A stretch of DNA of 13,641 nucleotides from Bacteroidia bacterium (lineage in GTDB: Bacteria; Bacteroidota; Bacteroidia; JABEUT01): positions 1-13,641 of the forward strand of contig JABEUT010000315.1 in NCBI GenBank assembly GCA_013044305.1, given 5' to 3'. The translations under genes and the position numbers were made by a program. The notes below the pieces were generated by a model that worked only from the letters and a program-made list of their open reading frames with translations, made no database searches and was not told the origin of the DNA. Position 1 is the first letter of the stretch. Every line of letters begins with the position of its first letter. Positions 6,335 through 13,585 of this stretch are shown in pieces.

Positions 6335-6946
6335 TTATTTCGAATACAATTCAACAATCAGCTGCTCCCTGATGTTTTCGGGTATCTGTGCGCGTTCGGG
6401 CAGTGATATGTATGTGCCTTCAAGGGTCTGCGGATTGAATTCTATCCAGGGGTAGGGGTGGGGGCTGCCCGGTCCTACGCTCCTTGTAATGGCTTCAAGC
6501 GATTTGCTTTTTTCCCTTACCGCTACTTTAAATCCAGGCTTAACGGTGTATGAGGGCACGTTTACCACTTTGCCGTTCACTGCTATATGGCAGTGCGATA
6601 CCAGCTGCCGCGCGGCGTTGCGGCTTGGGGCTATGCCCATGCGGTACACCACATTGTCGAGGCGCGATTCCACCAGCTGCAGCAGCACTACACCTGTTAT
6701 ACCTTTGCTGTGGCTGGCCTTTGCAAAGGTTTTGCGGAATTGTCTTTCAAGGATTCCATAGGTGTATTTGGCTTTTTGTTTCTCCTGAAGCTGTTCGGAG
6801 TATTCCGACTGCTTGGAGCCTCTTTTTTTGCCAAAGCCGTGTTGTCCCGGCGGGTATGCCTTTTTCTCCAGAACCTTATCGGCTCCGTAAATGGGTTCTT
6901 TAAATTTTCTTGCGATTCTGGAACGGGGGCCGGTATATCTTGCCAT
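6335..6946 (-). CDS. rpsD: 30S ribosomal protein S4, cysteine-poor form
   Basis: S4 binds 16S rRNA early in small-subunit assembly and, in E. coli, represses its own operon by binding the rpsM leader. The 203-aa protein shows MARYTGPRSRIARKF, YPPGQHG (31-37) and the S4 RNA-binding domain (about 93-155, RLDNVVYRMGIAPSRNAARQ and HIAVNGKVVNVPSY). It ends with PENIREQLIVELYSK. The N-terminal region carries none of the zinc-ligand cysteines of C+ S4 proteins; C119 is the only cysteine and lies in the S4 domain. It sits between rpsK and rpoA with gaps of 72 and 57 bases. Whether S4 autoregulates here is unknown. Confidence 0.98.
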   Translation of the reverse strand: MARYTGPRSRIARKFKEPIYGADKVLEKKAYPPGQHGFGKKRGSKQSEYSEQLQEKQKAKYTYGILERQFRKTFAKASHSKGITGVVLLQLVESRLDNVVYRMGIAPSRNAARQLVSHCHIAVNGKVVNVPSYTVKPGFKVAVREKSKSLEAITRSVGPGSPHPYPWIEFNPQTLEGTYISLPERAQIPENIREQLIVELYSK

Positions 6947-7018
6947 TATTTAATGTATGTGTTTAGGTTGAGTATTATTGGCGTATTAAAAGGTTGCTTT
7001 TGTTTTTTTGTCCGGATG

Positions 7019-7438
7019 TTATACCTTTCTTCTTTTGGGCGCCCTGCATCCGTTATGCGGCAGCGGTGTAATGTCGTTTATTTCGGTTATTTCTATCCCC
7101 GATGCTCCGGCGGTACGTATAGCCGAATCTCTGCCTGAACCCGGGCCTTTTACATAAACTTTTACCTTGCGCATGCCCAGATCAAAAGCCTGTTTGCTTG
7201 CATCCTGCGATGCCACCTGCGCGGCAAAGGGCGTATTCTTTTTGGCGCCCCTGAAACCCACCTTGCCGGCGCTCGACCAGGCTACGGTTTGTCCGTGGAG
7301 GTTTGTAAAGGTAATGATGATGTTGTTGAAGGTTGCGTTTACATGCAGCTGACCGGTAGATTCAACTTTTACAGTTCTCTTTTTAACTGTCTTTGCCGCC
7401 TTTTCGTTGCCTGATGCCTGTTGTTGTGCCTTTGCCAT
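7019..7438 (-). CDS. rpsK: 30S ribosomal protein S11
   Basis: S11 lies on the platform of the small subunit, near the mRNA and E-site region. The 139-aa protein has the conserved core from GQLHVNATFNNIIITFTNLHG through GFRGAKKNTPFAAQVAS to PGSGRDSAIRTAGASGI. It ends in the family signature LPHNGCRAPKRRKV. The first 25 or so residues (Gln/Ala/Lys-rich) form a short extension before the core, which makes it slightly longer than E. coli S11 (129 aa). The gene is 41 bases after rpsM and 72 bases before rpsD. The start at 7438 is the only good ATG before the core. Confidence 0.98.
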   Translation of the reverse strand: MAKAQQQASGNEKAAKTVKKRTVKVESTGQLHVNATFNNIIITFTNLHGQTVAWSSAGKVGFRGAKKNTPFAAQVASQDASKQAFDLGMRKVKVYVKGPGSGRDSAIRTAGASGIEITEINDITPLPHNGCRAPKRRKV

Positions 7439-7479
7439 TTTCGGTGTATGATGATTGTTTTACGGAGTCCGGTTATTTA

Positions 7480-7857
7480 TTATTTGGTTGCCATTTTCTT
7501 ATTGGCTATGGTCTTGCGCTTGCCTTTGCGGGTGCGTGCGTTTGTTTGGGTGTTCTGTCCCCTTACCGGCAGACCCAAACGGTGCCTCATGCCCCTGTAG
7601 GAGCCAACGTCTATAAGTCGTTTTATGTTCAGCTGCACTTCGGAGCGCAGTGCGCCTTCCACTTTTATTTTGTCGGTTATTATTTTCCTGATGGCGTTAA
7701 GCTCCGCATCATTCCAGTCCGATACTTTCCTGTCAGGGTTTACATTGGCTTCCTTCAAGATCATCAGGGCAAGCCTGCGCCCTATTCCGTAAATGGAGGT
7801 AAGTCCTATGTCGCCGTGTTTGTTTCCGGGCAAATCTACTCCTGCTATACGTGCCAT
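7480..7857 (-). CDS. rpsM: 30S ribosomal protein S13
   Basis: S13 sits at the head of the small subunit and forms bridges to the large subunit. The 125-aa protein begins MARIAGVDLPGNKHGDIGLT. It has the YGIGRRLALMIL helix-hairpin-helix-like region, SYRGMRHRLGLPVRGQNTQT and the basic C-terminal tail TRKGKRKTIANKKMATK, which reaches toward P-site tRNA in known ribosomes. It is the first gene after the 162-base gap in the cluster, and a promoter-like element lies 63 bases upstream of its ATG, so it may head a separate alpha transcript. Confidence 0.98.
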   Translation of the reverse strand: MARIAGVDLPGNKHGDIGLTSIYGIGRRLALMILKEANVNPDRKVSDWNDAELNAIRKIITDKIKVEGALRSEVQLNIKRLIDVGSYRGMRHRLGLPVRGQNTQTNARTRKGKRKTIANKKMATK

Positions 7858-7919
7858 TGGTGATTAATTGGTTGTTGTGGATGAATTTTGTTACCTGTTA
7901 AGTCTTTTTTTAAGGGGTG

Positions 7920-7927
7920 CAAAGGTA
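7920..7927 (-). promoter_or_regulatory. candidate internal promoter (-7 element) for rpsM-rpsK-rpsD-rpoA-rplQ
   Basis: The minus strand reads TACCTTTG, an exact TAnnTTTG match, in the only large gap (7858-8019) of the ribosomal cluster. A transcript would have a leader of roughly 55-60 bases before the rpsM ATG. The -33 position reads TTTA where TTTG is expected, inside an AT-rich run. The octamer and the gap together make this the best promoter candidate in the cluster. Confidence 0.5.
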
Positions 7928-8019
7928 GTAATTATTTATGAATAATAAAGTATAAGCAATGTATAAGGTATTTCTTTTGATTTATCCATGCATTACAACT
8001 CATTGCAACCTGTTGCTTA

Positions 8020-8142
8020 TCAGCCTCCCTTCTGTCTTTGTTTGAATTTTGGATTTTTCTTGTTGATAACATACAAGCGCCCTTTGCGCCGCACAATTTT
8101 GCAGTCGGAGCTTCTCTTTTTTATCGATGTTCTTACTTTCAT
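8020..8142 (-). CDS. rpmJ: 50S ribosomal protein L36, zinc-free form
   Basis: This 40-codon gene was read from the minus strand: ATG at 8142, TGA at 8022-8020. It begins MKVRTSIKKRSSDCKIVRRK and ends NPKFKQRQKGG, the unmistakable L36 pattern. L36 is the smallest large-subunit protein and helps stabilise 23S rRNA near the GTPase-associated region. C+ L36 has a Cys-Cys-Cys-His zinc site. Here only C14 remains, while S11, N27 and F33 occupy the other ligand positions, so no zinc site can form. The gene is 34 bases after infA, as in most bacteria, and is followed by the 162-base gap before rpsM. A tiny inverted repeat (8005-8016) lies just after its stop. Confidence 0.96.
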   Translation of the reverse strand: MKVRTSIKKRSSDCKIVRRKGRLYVINKKNPKFKQRQKGG

Positions 8143-8176
8143 GGTATTTGGTTTACTGTTAGCTTTAATGATTGGC

Positions 8177-8392
8177 TTAATATCTCATTATTATCCGTCC
8201 TTTGCTCAAGTCGTATGGCGACAGTTCAAGTTTTACCTTGTCGCCCGGCAGCAGTTTAATATAGTTCATTCTCATTTTGCCCGATATATGTGCCGTAATG
8301 AGATGCCCGTTTTCCAGCTCTACCCTGAACATGGCGTTTGACAGTGCTTCGGTAATGGTGCCGTCTTGTTGTATGGATAGCTGTTTGGTCAT
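8177..8392 (-). CDS. infA: translation initiation factor IF-1
   Basis: IF-1 binds the 30S A site during initiation together with IF-2 and IF-3. The 71-aa protein is a single OB fold: IQQDGTITEALSNAMFRVEL, then GHLITAHISGKMRMNYIKLL, then GDKVKLELSPYDLSKGRI. The length matches the family (72 in E. coli). It lies between map (55 bases upstream) and rpmJ (34 bases downstream). Its leader has a long A-run and no Shine-Dalgarno motif. Confidence 0.98.
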   Translation of the reverse strand: MTKQLSIQQDGTITEALSNAMFRVELENGHLITAHISGKMRMNYIKLLPGDKVKLELSPYDLSKGRIIMRY

Positions 8393-8447
8393 TATTTCAA
8401 CTGATGCTTTTTTTTCAAAAAATGCGGTAAAGTACCGCTGTTTGTTT

Positions 8448-9218
8448 TTATATATTTTCTATTTTCCCGAATGTTGTCAATATCTGCGCTTCTCCGTCGG
8501 TAATGGCTATGGTATGTTCAAAGTGAGCCGATGGTTTGCCGTCGCTTGTTGTCATTGTCCAGCCGTCGGCTTCCTGTTTTACGTTTCTTGTACCCATGTT
8601 TATCATAGGCTCTATACATATTACCATGCCGCGTTTCAGTGCCGTGCCGTTCCCTCTTTTCCCGTAGTTGGGCACATCGGGCGACTCGTGCAGGTTCCTG
8701 CCTATGCCATGTCCAACAAGTTCGCGCACAACGCCGTAATTATATCTTTCTACGTATTCCTGCACCGCGGCGCCTATGTCGCCTATCCTGTTGCCGCAGC
8801 GGGCTGCCTCTATTCCTTTGTAAAGCGATTCTTTGGTAATTTTAAGCAGTTGAGCCGTTTCCGCGTTTATATTGCCCACGGCGAAGGTATATGCCGAATC
8901 GCCGTAAAAGCCGTCTTTTACTACTCCGCAGTCAACCGAAATAATGTCTCCTTCTTTAAGCGGATAGTTGCCCGGTATGCCATGTACCACCTGGGCGTTT
9001 ACCGAAATGCACAATGTGCCGGGAAAGCCTTTGTAACCTTTAAAAGCGGGTTTTGCGCCCACGCTCTTTATATAGTCTTCAGCTATTTTATCTAGCTGCA
9101 GGCCTGTTACCCCGGGTTTTATGGCTTTGCCTACCTCGGCGAGGGTATCTGAAACAATCAAAGAACTTTCGCGAATTTTACGGATTTCGCTTTCCGTTTT
9201 ATAATAAATAGGACCCAT
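8448..9218 (-). CDS. map: methionine aminopeptidase, type I
   Basis: The enzyme removes the initiator methionine from new proteins when the second residue is small. From the ATG at 9218 the protein has 256 residues (E. coli 264). The pita-bread fold metal ligands are all present: D96 (SVDCG), D107 (GDSAYTF), H170 (VGHGIG), E213 (IEPM) and E244 (FEHT). H79 (VHGIPG) matches the substrate-binding histidine of E. coli. No N-terminal zinc-finger extension is present, so it is the short type Ia. A TTG at 9227 would add three residues; the ATG is preferred because MGPIYYKTE fits the usual family start. It begins 13 bases after secY, with no adk between them, and precedes infA, so it is cotranscribed with the translocon and ribosomal genes. 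Confidence 0.97.
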   Translation of the reverse strand: MGPIYYKTESEIRKIRESSLIVSDTLAEVGKAIKPGVTGLQLDKIAEDYIKSVGAKPAFKGYKGFPGTLCISVNAQVVHGIPGNYPLKEGDIISVDCGVVKDGFYGDSAYTFAVGNINAETAQLLKITKESLYKGIEAARCGNRIGDIGAAVQEYVERYNYGVVRELVGHGIGRNLHESPDVPNYGKRGNGTALKRGMVICIEPMINMGTRNVKQEADGWTMTTSDGKPSAHFEHTIAITDGEAQILTTFGKIENI

Positions 9219-9231
9219 CCTGAACAAATGA

Positions 9232-10566
9232 TTACGCCGTTACGCCGCTTAGGGATGTTCTCCCCTTTATCCTGCCGGTTTTCATCAGCCCGTCGTAATG
9301 CCGCATCAGTAAATAGCTTTCTATCTGCTGCAGGGTGTCAATCATAACCCCTACGAGTATGAGCAATGATGTGCCACCGTAAAAGCGCGAAAACTGCGAG
9401 TCCACATTGAATTTCATGGCTATGGCCGGCATAATGGCTATAAAGGCCAGAAATATTGAACCTGGCAGGGTTATCCTCGACATTACAAGATCTATGTATT
9501 CTGCAGTTTTTTTACCCGGTTTTATTCCCGGTACGTAACCTCCGTTTCGTTTCATATCCTCTGCCATCTGGTTGGGGTTAATGATAACGGCTGTGTAGAA
9601 ATAGGTAAAGGCTACAATCATAAGCCCGAAAACAAGGTTGTACCAAAACCCTCCGATATCGGAAAAAGTGCCTACAAAGCCCGTGATGGCTGCCGAGTTG
9701 GAGAAACCGGCAAGGGTAAGGGGCAGAAACATGATGGCCTGGGCAAATATGATGGGCATAACGCCTGCGGCATTCACCTTCAGCGGTATAAACTGGCGTG
9801 CGCCTCCGTATTGCCTGTTGCCCACAATGCGTTTGGCAAACTGTACCGGAATACGCCGCGTACCCTGCACCAGCAGTATGGTTGCCATAACCACCAGCAC
9901 CAGCACCACCAGCTCTATCAGAAATACGATAAGTCCGCCTCCTGTTGCCGAAATCCTTGAGCCGAATTCGGCGGCGATAGCAAATGGAAGCCGGGCAATG
10001 ATACCAATCATGATAATGAGTGATATGCCGTTGCCTATGCCTTTATCTGTAATCTTTTCGCCCAGCCACATTACAAAAATGGTACCTGCTACAAGGATAA
10101 GGGTGGAGCGCACGTAAAAGAACGCAGTAATTGGTCCGCCCATATATGGGGCAATCTGCGAAGCGATATATCCGGGAGCCTGGAAGGCTGTAACAAACAC
10201 AGTAAGCACGCGGGTAATGCGTTCAATTTTTTTCTGGCCGCTGGGGCCTTCTTTCTGAAGTTTCTGGAAATAGGGTACGGCTATGCCAAGCAACTGTATT
10301 ACAATGGAGGCCGAGATATAAGGCATGATGCCAAGCCCGAATATGGCAGCCCTGCCAAAGGCGCCTCCGGCAAAGATGTTGATAAGGCCTACCAGTCCGG
10401 TATCGCCTCCGCCCCTTGCTGCAGCCAGGTGGGCAGCATCTACGCCGGGCAGAACGATATAAGAGCCTAACCTGTAAACAGCCAAAAAGCCTATCGTGCT
10501 TATGATCCGTACTCTTAAATCTTCTATGGCGAAGATATTTTTAATTGTATTTATCAGGTTTCTCAC
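9232..10566 (-). CDS. secY: preprotein translocase subunit SecY
   Basis: SecY is the channel of the SecYEG translocon in the inner membrane. It moves unfolded proteins with SecA or the ribosome. The 444-aa protein has ten hydrophobic spans. Landmarks are YRLGSYIVLPG (31-41) at the end of TM1 before the plug region, the signature GLGIMPYISASIVIQLL (77-93) of TM2, and the basic cytosolic loop around RRIPVQFAKRIVG (238-249). The TM8-TM9 loop (331-357) reads GGYVPGIKPGKKTAEY. In that loop the position of E. coli R357 is Lys349. The start is a GTG at 10566: the upstream in-frame codons run to a TAA at 10593-10591 with no ATG, and MRNLINTIKNI matches the expected family start. rplO lies 35 bases upstream and map 13 bases downstream. 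Confidence 0.97.
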   Translation of the reverse strand: MRNLINTIKNIFAIEDLRVRIISTIGFLAVYRLGSYIVLPGVDAAHLAAARGGGDTGLVGLINIFAGGAFGRAAIFGLGIMPYISASIVIQLLGIAVPYFQKLQKEGPSGQKKIERITRVLTVFVTAFQAPGYIASQIAPYMGGPITAFFYVRSTLILVAGTIFVMWLGEKITDKGIGNGISLIIMIGIIARLPFAIAAEFGSRISATGGGLIVFLIELVVLVLVVMATILLVQGTRRIPVQFAKRIVGNRQYGGARQFIPLKVNAAGVMPIIFAQAIMFLPLTLAGFSNSAAITGFVGTFSDIGGFWYNLVFGLMIVAFTYFYTAVIINPNQMAEDMKRNGGYVPGIKPGKKTAEYIDLVMSRITLPGSIFLAFIAIMPAIAMKFNVDSQFSRFYGGTSLLILVGVMIDTLQQIESYLLMRHYDGLMKTGRIKGRTSLSGVTA

Positions 10567-10601
10567 TTCTTCTGCTTGGCAGTTTACAAATTACGTTTCT
10601 A

Positions 10602-11066
10602 TTATACCTTTTCTTTCTTTAAAATAATGGCTTTGCCTTTTTTTGCTTCTATGGCTTCCTTGGCGGAACCTGAAAAGGCGTCGGCAGATATTTCGAGGGC
10701 GGCATTGAACTTATCGGAGCCTCTTCCCAGTACCTTAATAAGGTCGTTTTTGGATGCGGCTCCATGCTTTATCAGCACCTCGCGGTCAATTTTTTTCAGC
10801 TTGTTTTTTTCGGCAAGTTCCGCTATCAGGTCAAGGTTCACCCCGTGGTATTCCACGCGGTTAATGTTCTTGAAGCCGTACTTGGGTATGCGTTTGTGCA
10901 AGGGCATCTGTCCGCCTTCAAAACCCCGTTTGGAGTGGTATCCGGCTCTTGCCTGTGCGCCTTTGTTACCACGGGTTGCCGTTCCTCCGCGCGATCCTTC
11001 GCCGCGTGCTATTCTTTTCCGTTTTTTTACTGAACCGCGGGCCGGTTTTAAGTTATGTAATTCCAT
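10602..11066 (-). CDS. rplO: 50S ribosomal protein L15
   Basis: L15 is a late-assembling large-subunit protein with a long basic N-terminal extension that threads into 23S rRNA. The 154-aa protein starts MELHNLKPARGSVKKRKRI and has the glycine- and arginine-rich segment GEGSRGGTATRGNKGAQARA. It continues through FEGGQMPLHKRIPKYGF and ends in a mixed C-terminal domain with GRGSDKFNAALEISADAFS. The length is close to E. coli (144). It lies between rpmD (32 bases) and secY (35 bases), the usual spc-cluster position. Confidence 0.97.
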   Translation of the reverse strand: MELHNLKPARGSVKKRKRIARGEGSRGGTATRGNKGAQARAGYHSKRGFEGGQMPLHKRIPKYGFKNINRVEYHGVNLDLIAELAEKNKLKKIDREVLIKHGAASKNDLIKVLGRGSDKFNAALEISADAFSGSAKEAIEAKKGKAIILKKEKV

Positions 11067-11098
11067 TTTATTATGCTCTGGTTTGTAATTGCTGTGTT

Positions 11099-11275
11099 CT
11101 ATTTTGTTATTTCTACCAGGTGATGCACCTTGCGTACCATACCTCTTATCTGGGGCGTGTCGGTTTTCTCCAGCACCTGGTTAAGCCTTGTGAATCCGAG
11201 GGCTTTCAGTGTCCGTTTCTGGCTTCCCGGATGGTCTATGCCGGAGCGTACCAGTTTTATCTTTATCTTACTCAT
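11099..11275 (-). CDS. rpmD: 50S ribosomal protein L30
   Basis: This 58-codon gene was read in the gap between rpsE and rplO: ATG at 11275, TAG at 11101-11099. The product begins MSKIKIKLVRSGIDHPGSQK and continues with RTLKALGF, then the DTPQIRGMVRKVHHLV end. That is the L30 ferredoxin-like fold pattern (KLVRS, TLKaLGL, IrGmi-kV-hLV). L30 is a small, non-essential large-subunit protein. Its place between rpsE and rplO is the standard one, with gaps of 38 and 32 bases. Confidence 0.96.
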   Translation of the reverse strand: MSKIKIKLVRSGIDHPGSQKRTLKALGFTRLNQVLEKTDTPQIRGMVRKVHHLVEITK

Positions 11276-11313
11276 AGTGGGGTGGCGGTTTAATTACTTA
11301 TTATCTTTTCTTT

Positions 11314-11841
11314 TCAACCGTTAAAAACTTGTTCTACTTCGATATTCCTTTGTGCTGCAATGGTTCTGGGGTCGCGCAGCTGAACAAGGGCGTTCATGGT
11401 AGCTTTTACTACGTTATGCGGGTTCGATGAGCCCATTGATTTGGCCAGCACATCCTTTATTCCCACGCTTTCCAGCACTGCGCGCATGGCGCCGCCGGCT
11501 ATTACTCCTGTACCTGCCGCGGCGGGTTTCAGTAATACATCGGAGCCTCCGTACTTGCCCTGTTGCAGGTGGGGGATGGTTCCTTTATATATGGCAACCT
11601 TTATCAGGTTCTTTTTGGCGTCTTCAATTCCTTTGGTAACTGCATCGGTAACCTCGCGTGCTTTTCCGAGTCCGTAGCCTACCACTCCTTTTTCGTTGCC
11701 TACAACTACAATGGCTGCAAAGCTGAATGTTCTTCCGCCTTTGGTAACTTTGGTTACGCGCTGTACCGCTACAAGTTTGTCTTTAAGCTCTATATCCGAT
11801 GAACGTACCCGTTTTACCGGGGTGTTTGCATTGCTTGCCAT
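11314..11841 (-). CDS. rpsE: 30S ribosomal protein S5
   Basis: S5 is a small-subunit protein near the mRNA entry and decoding region and affects translational fidelity. The 175-aa protein has the N-terminal S5 dsRNA-binding-like domain (about 18-83: LVAVQRVTKVTKGGRTFSFA, then VVVGNEKGVVGYGLGKAREV). The C-terminal domain (about 95-165) shows KPAAAGTGVIAGGAMRAVLE, GIKDVLAKSMGSSNPHNVVK and RDPRTIAAQR. The length is close to E. coli (167). It lies between rplR (25 bases) and rpmD (38 bases). The leader is a run of A directly before the ATG, with no Shine-Dalgarno motif. Confidence 0.98.
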   Translation of the reverse strand: MASNANTPVKRVRSSDIELKDKLVAVQRVTKVTKGGRTFSFAAIVVVGNEKGVVGYGLGKAREVTDAVTKGIEDAKKNLIKVAIYKGTIPHLQQGKYGGSDVLLKPAAAGTGVIAGGAMRAVLESVGIKDVLAKSMGSSNPHNVVKATMNALVQLRDPRTIAAQRNIEVEQVFNG

Positions 11842-11866
11842 TTTTTTTAGTCTTTATAGAAGTATG

Positions 11867-12223
11867 TTAAAATTTCAGTCCCGATTCTCTTGCCCCGTCT
11901 GCCAGCGCCTTTACCCTTCCGTGGAAGAGATAACCTCCGCGGTCGAAAAGTATGGTTTCAATACCTGCTTTTTTAGCTTTTTCGCCCAGCGCCATGCCTA
12001 CTTTCTTGGCTATTTCGATTTTGCTGCCTTTGGCTTTTTGCAGTTCCTTGTCGCGCGACGAGGCCGAAATGAGGGTTTTACCGCTCAAATCATTTATCAC
12101 TTGTGCGTATATCTCGCTGTTGCTGCGGTACACCGATAGTCTGGGCAGGGTATCCGAACCCGAAATCCTCTTCCGTATCCGGTATCTTATTTTCTGTCTT
12201 CTTAACAATTTATTGCTTGCCAT
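11867..12223 (-). CDS. rplR: 50S ribosomal protein L18
   Basis: L18 binds 5S rRNA and, with L5, places it in the central protuberance. The 118-aa protein shows the family pattern: a basic N-terminus with RRQKIRYRIRKRISGSDTLP, then LSVYRSNSEIYAQVINDLSG, KTLISASS, a helix with GMALGEKAKKAGIET, and the closing FDRGGYLFHGRVKALADGAR ahead of GLKF. The length matches E. coli (117). It lies between rplF (29 bases) and rpsE (25 bases). Confidence 0.98.
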   Translation of the reverse strand: MASNKLLRRQKIRYRIRKRISGSDTLPRLSVYRSNSEIYAQVINDLSGKTLISASSRDKELQKAKGSKIEIAKKVGMALGEKAKKAGIETILFDRGGYLFHGRVKALADGARESGLKF

Positions 12224-12252
12224 AATCTGTTTATAATTGATATTGTATGGTT

Positions 12253-12819
12253 CTATTTAGCTGCTCCCGATCCTGCTGCTGCTTTGCCTGGTTTAATCCG
12301 TAACTGTTCGCCTGCAAAGCGCACTCCTTTGCCTTTATATACATCGGGGCGGCGCAGGGAGCGTACTTTGGCTGCCACCATGCCCAGCAGTTCCTTATCG
12401 GCCGATTCCAGCACCAGCGTGGGCGCCTTGCCCTTTTCGCTTGTTGCGGTGGCTTTTATTTCTTTCGGAAGCTCAAATATTACGGTATGCGAATAACCCA
12501 GCGTAAGCTCCACCACCTGCCCCTGCACACTTGCCCTGAAACCAACGCCTACAACCTCCTGGGTTGTTTTAAATCCGGTGGTGGTTCCTGTAACCATATT
12601 TTGTATAAGCGCCCTGTAAAGCCCGTGCAGCGCCTTGTTCTCCTTTTGATCGTCGGGGCGGGTTAGGGCTACCTGTCCGTCCTTTACCGCTACCTGTATG
12701 GCGGGGCTTATGGTGCGGGTAAGTTCACCTTTAGGGCCTTTTACCTTCACCACGTTTTTCTGAACGCTTACTTCGGTGCCTTTGGGTATCATTATCGGCT
12801 GTTTTCCTATTCTTGACAT
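12253..12819 (-). CDS. rplF: 50S ribosomal protein L6
   Basis: L6 sits next to the sarcin-ricin loop of the large subunit, where translation factors bind. The 188-aa protein begins MSRIGKQPIMIPKGTEV and has the first L6 repeat (about 10-82, with GPKGELTRTIS and the HGLYRALIQNMVTG helix). The second repeat (about 83-170) has GVGFRASVQGQVVELTLGYS and ends RRPDVYKGKGVRF. A short Ala/Gly/Lys tail (about 178-188) makes it about ten residues longer than E. coli L6 (177). It lies between rpsH (47 bases) and rplR (29 bases). Confidence 0.98.
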   Translation of the reverse strand: MSRIGKQPIMIPKGTEVSVQKNVVKVKGPKGELTRTISPAIQVAVKDGQVALTRPDDQKENKALHGLYRALIQNMVTGTTTGFKTTQEVVGVGFRASVQGQVVELTLGYSHTVIFELPKEIKATATSEKGKAPTLVLESADKELLGMVAAKVRSLRRPDVYKGKGVRFAGEQLRIKPGKAAAGSGAAK

Positions 12820-12866
12820 GGCTTTGCTTAACTGTTTTTTTATAGATTATTTATCATTAACCGGCG

Positions 12867-13265
12867 TTAGTACACGTAACAGATTACTTCTCCGCCTACT
12901 TTTTGAGTTTTTGCCTCCTTATCGGTCATCACGCCTTTTGAGGTGGACATGATGGCTATTCCCAGCCCGTTGAGCACACGCGGCAGGTTATCTGCCTGCA
13001 CATACCTGCGCAGCCCCGGGCGGCTGGCGCGTTCTATCTTTTTTATCGCCGGTATGCGGGCCGGTGAGTTGTATTTCAGCGCCACCTTTATCAGGCCTTG
13101 GTGGCCGGGGGTTTCTTCCACCTTGTAGTTGAGGATATAGCCTTTTTCGTGCAATATCCTGGTTATTTCTTTTTTCAGGCCCGAAGCCGGAATTTCCACC
13201 AGGCGGTGCCTGGCTTTTATGGCGTTGCGTACTCTTGTAAGGTAATCTGCTATTGAATCGGTCAT
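12867..13265 (-). CDS. rpsH: 30S ribosomal protein S8
   Basis: S8 binds the central domain of 16S rRNA. In E. coli it also represses the spc operon by binding the rplE leader; that site would lie outside this window. The 132-aa protein opens MTDSIADYLTRVRNAIKARH. It has the RNA-binding RASRPGLRRYVQADNLPRVL segment and ends with the signature GIAIMSTSKGVMTDKEAK, finishing GGEVICYVY. The length matches the family (130). It lies between rpsN (36 bases) and rplF (47 bases). Confidence 0.98.
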   Translation of the reverse strand: MTDSIADYLTRVRNAIKARHRLVEIPASGLKKEITRILHEKGYILNYKVEETPGHQGLIKVALKYNSPARIPAIKKIERASRPGLRRYVQADNLPRVLNGLGIAIMSTSKGVMTDKEAKTQKVGGEVICYVY

Positions 13266-13301
13266 TGCTTTATTGTAATTTCTTATTTATTTTAATTTTA
13301 C

Positions 13302-13571
13302 TTACCAGCTTGCCTTGGTTACTCCCGGTATTTTGCCGTTAAGCGCCCAGTCGCGGAACAGGTTACGGCAGATGCCAAACTGGCGTATATAGCCACGCGG
13401 CCGTCCTGTAATATGGCAGCGGTTGCGCAATCTTACCGCCGATGAATTTTTAGGAAGCTTGCTAAGTGCGGCATAGTCGCCCTTTTTTTTCAGCTCCGCT
13501 CTTTTGGCGGCGTACTGCGCTACCATTTTTTCTCTTTTCCTTTGGCGGGCCTTTATGCATTCTTTTGCCAT
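13302..13571 (-). CDS. rpsN: 30S ribosomal protein S14, zinc-independent long form
   Basis: S14 is a small-subunit head protein needed for late assembly. The 89-aa protein has the conserved RNRCHITGRPRGYIRQFGIC (49-68) and closes GKIPGVTKASW. It is the long, cysteine-minus type: its cysteines are C5, C52 and C68, with no CxxC pairs, unlike the 61-aa zinc form. It is about ten residues shorter than E. coli S14 (101), which is normal for Bacteroidota. It starts 14 bases after rplE, the standard order. Confidence 0.98.
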   Translation of the reverse strand: MAKECIKARQRKREKMVAQYAAKRAELKKKGDYAALSKLPKNSSAVRLRNRCHITGRPRGYIRQFGICRNLFRDWALNGKIPGVTKASW

Positions 13572-13585
13572 CTTGTCTTATTGTA

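Noticed and set aside
6587..7138. Plus-strand 183-codon open frame opposite rpsD and rpsK
   Set aside because: It is antisense to two conserved ribosomal genes, spans their intergenic gap, and its Cys/Phe-rich product looks random.
8005..8016. GCAACCTGTTGC hairpin after rpmJ as a terminator
   Set aside because: Only four or five pairs with a minimal loop and no U-run; too weak to call.
8276..9095. Long plus-strand open frame opposite infA and map
   Set aside because: It is the antisense shadow of well-identified conserved genes and has no recognisable protein features.
9885..9920. CCAGCACCACC-type short repeat inside secY
   Set aside because: It is explained by coding for a Val/Leu-rich membrane span on the minus strand; not a functional repeat.
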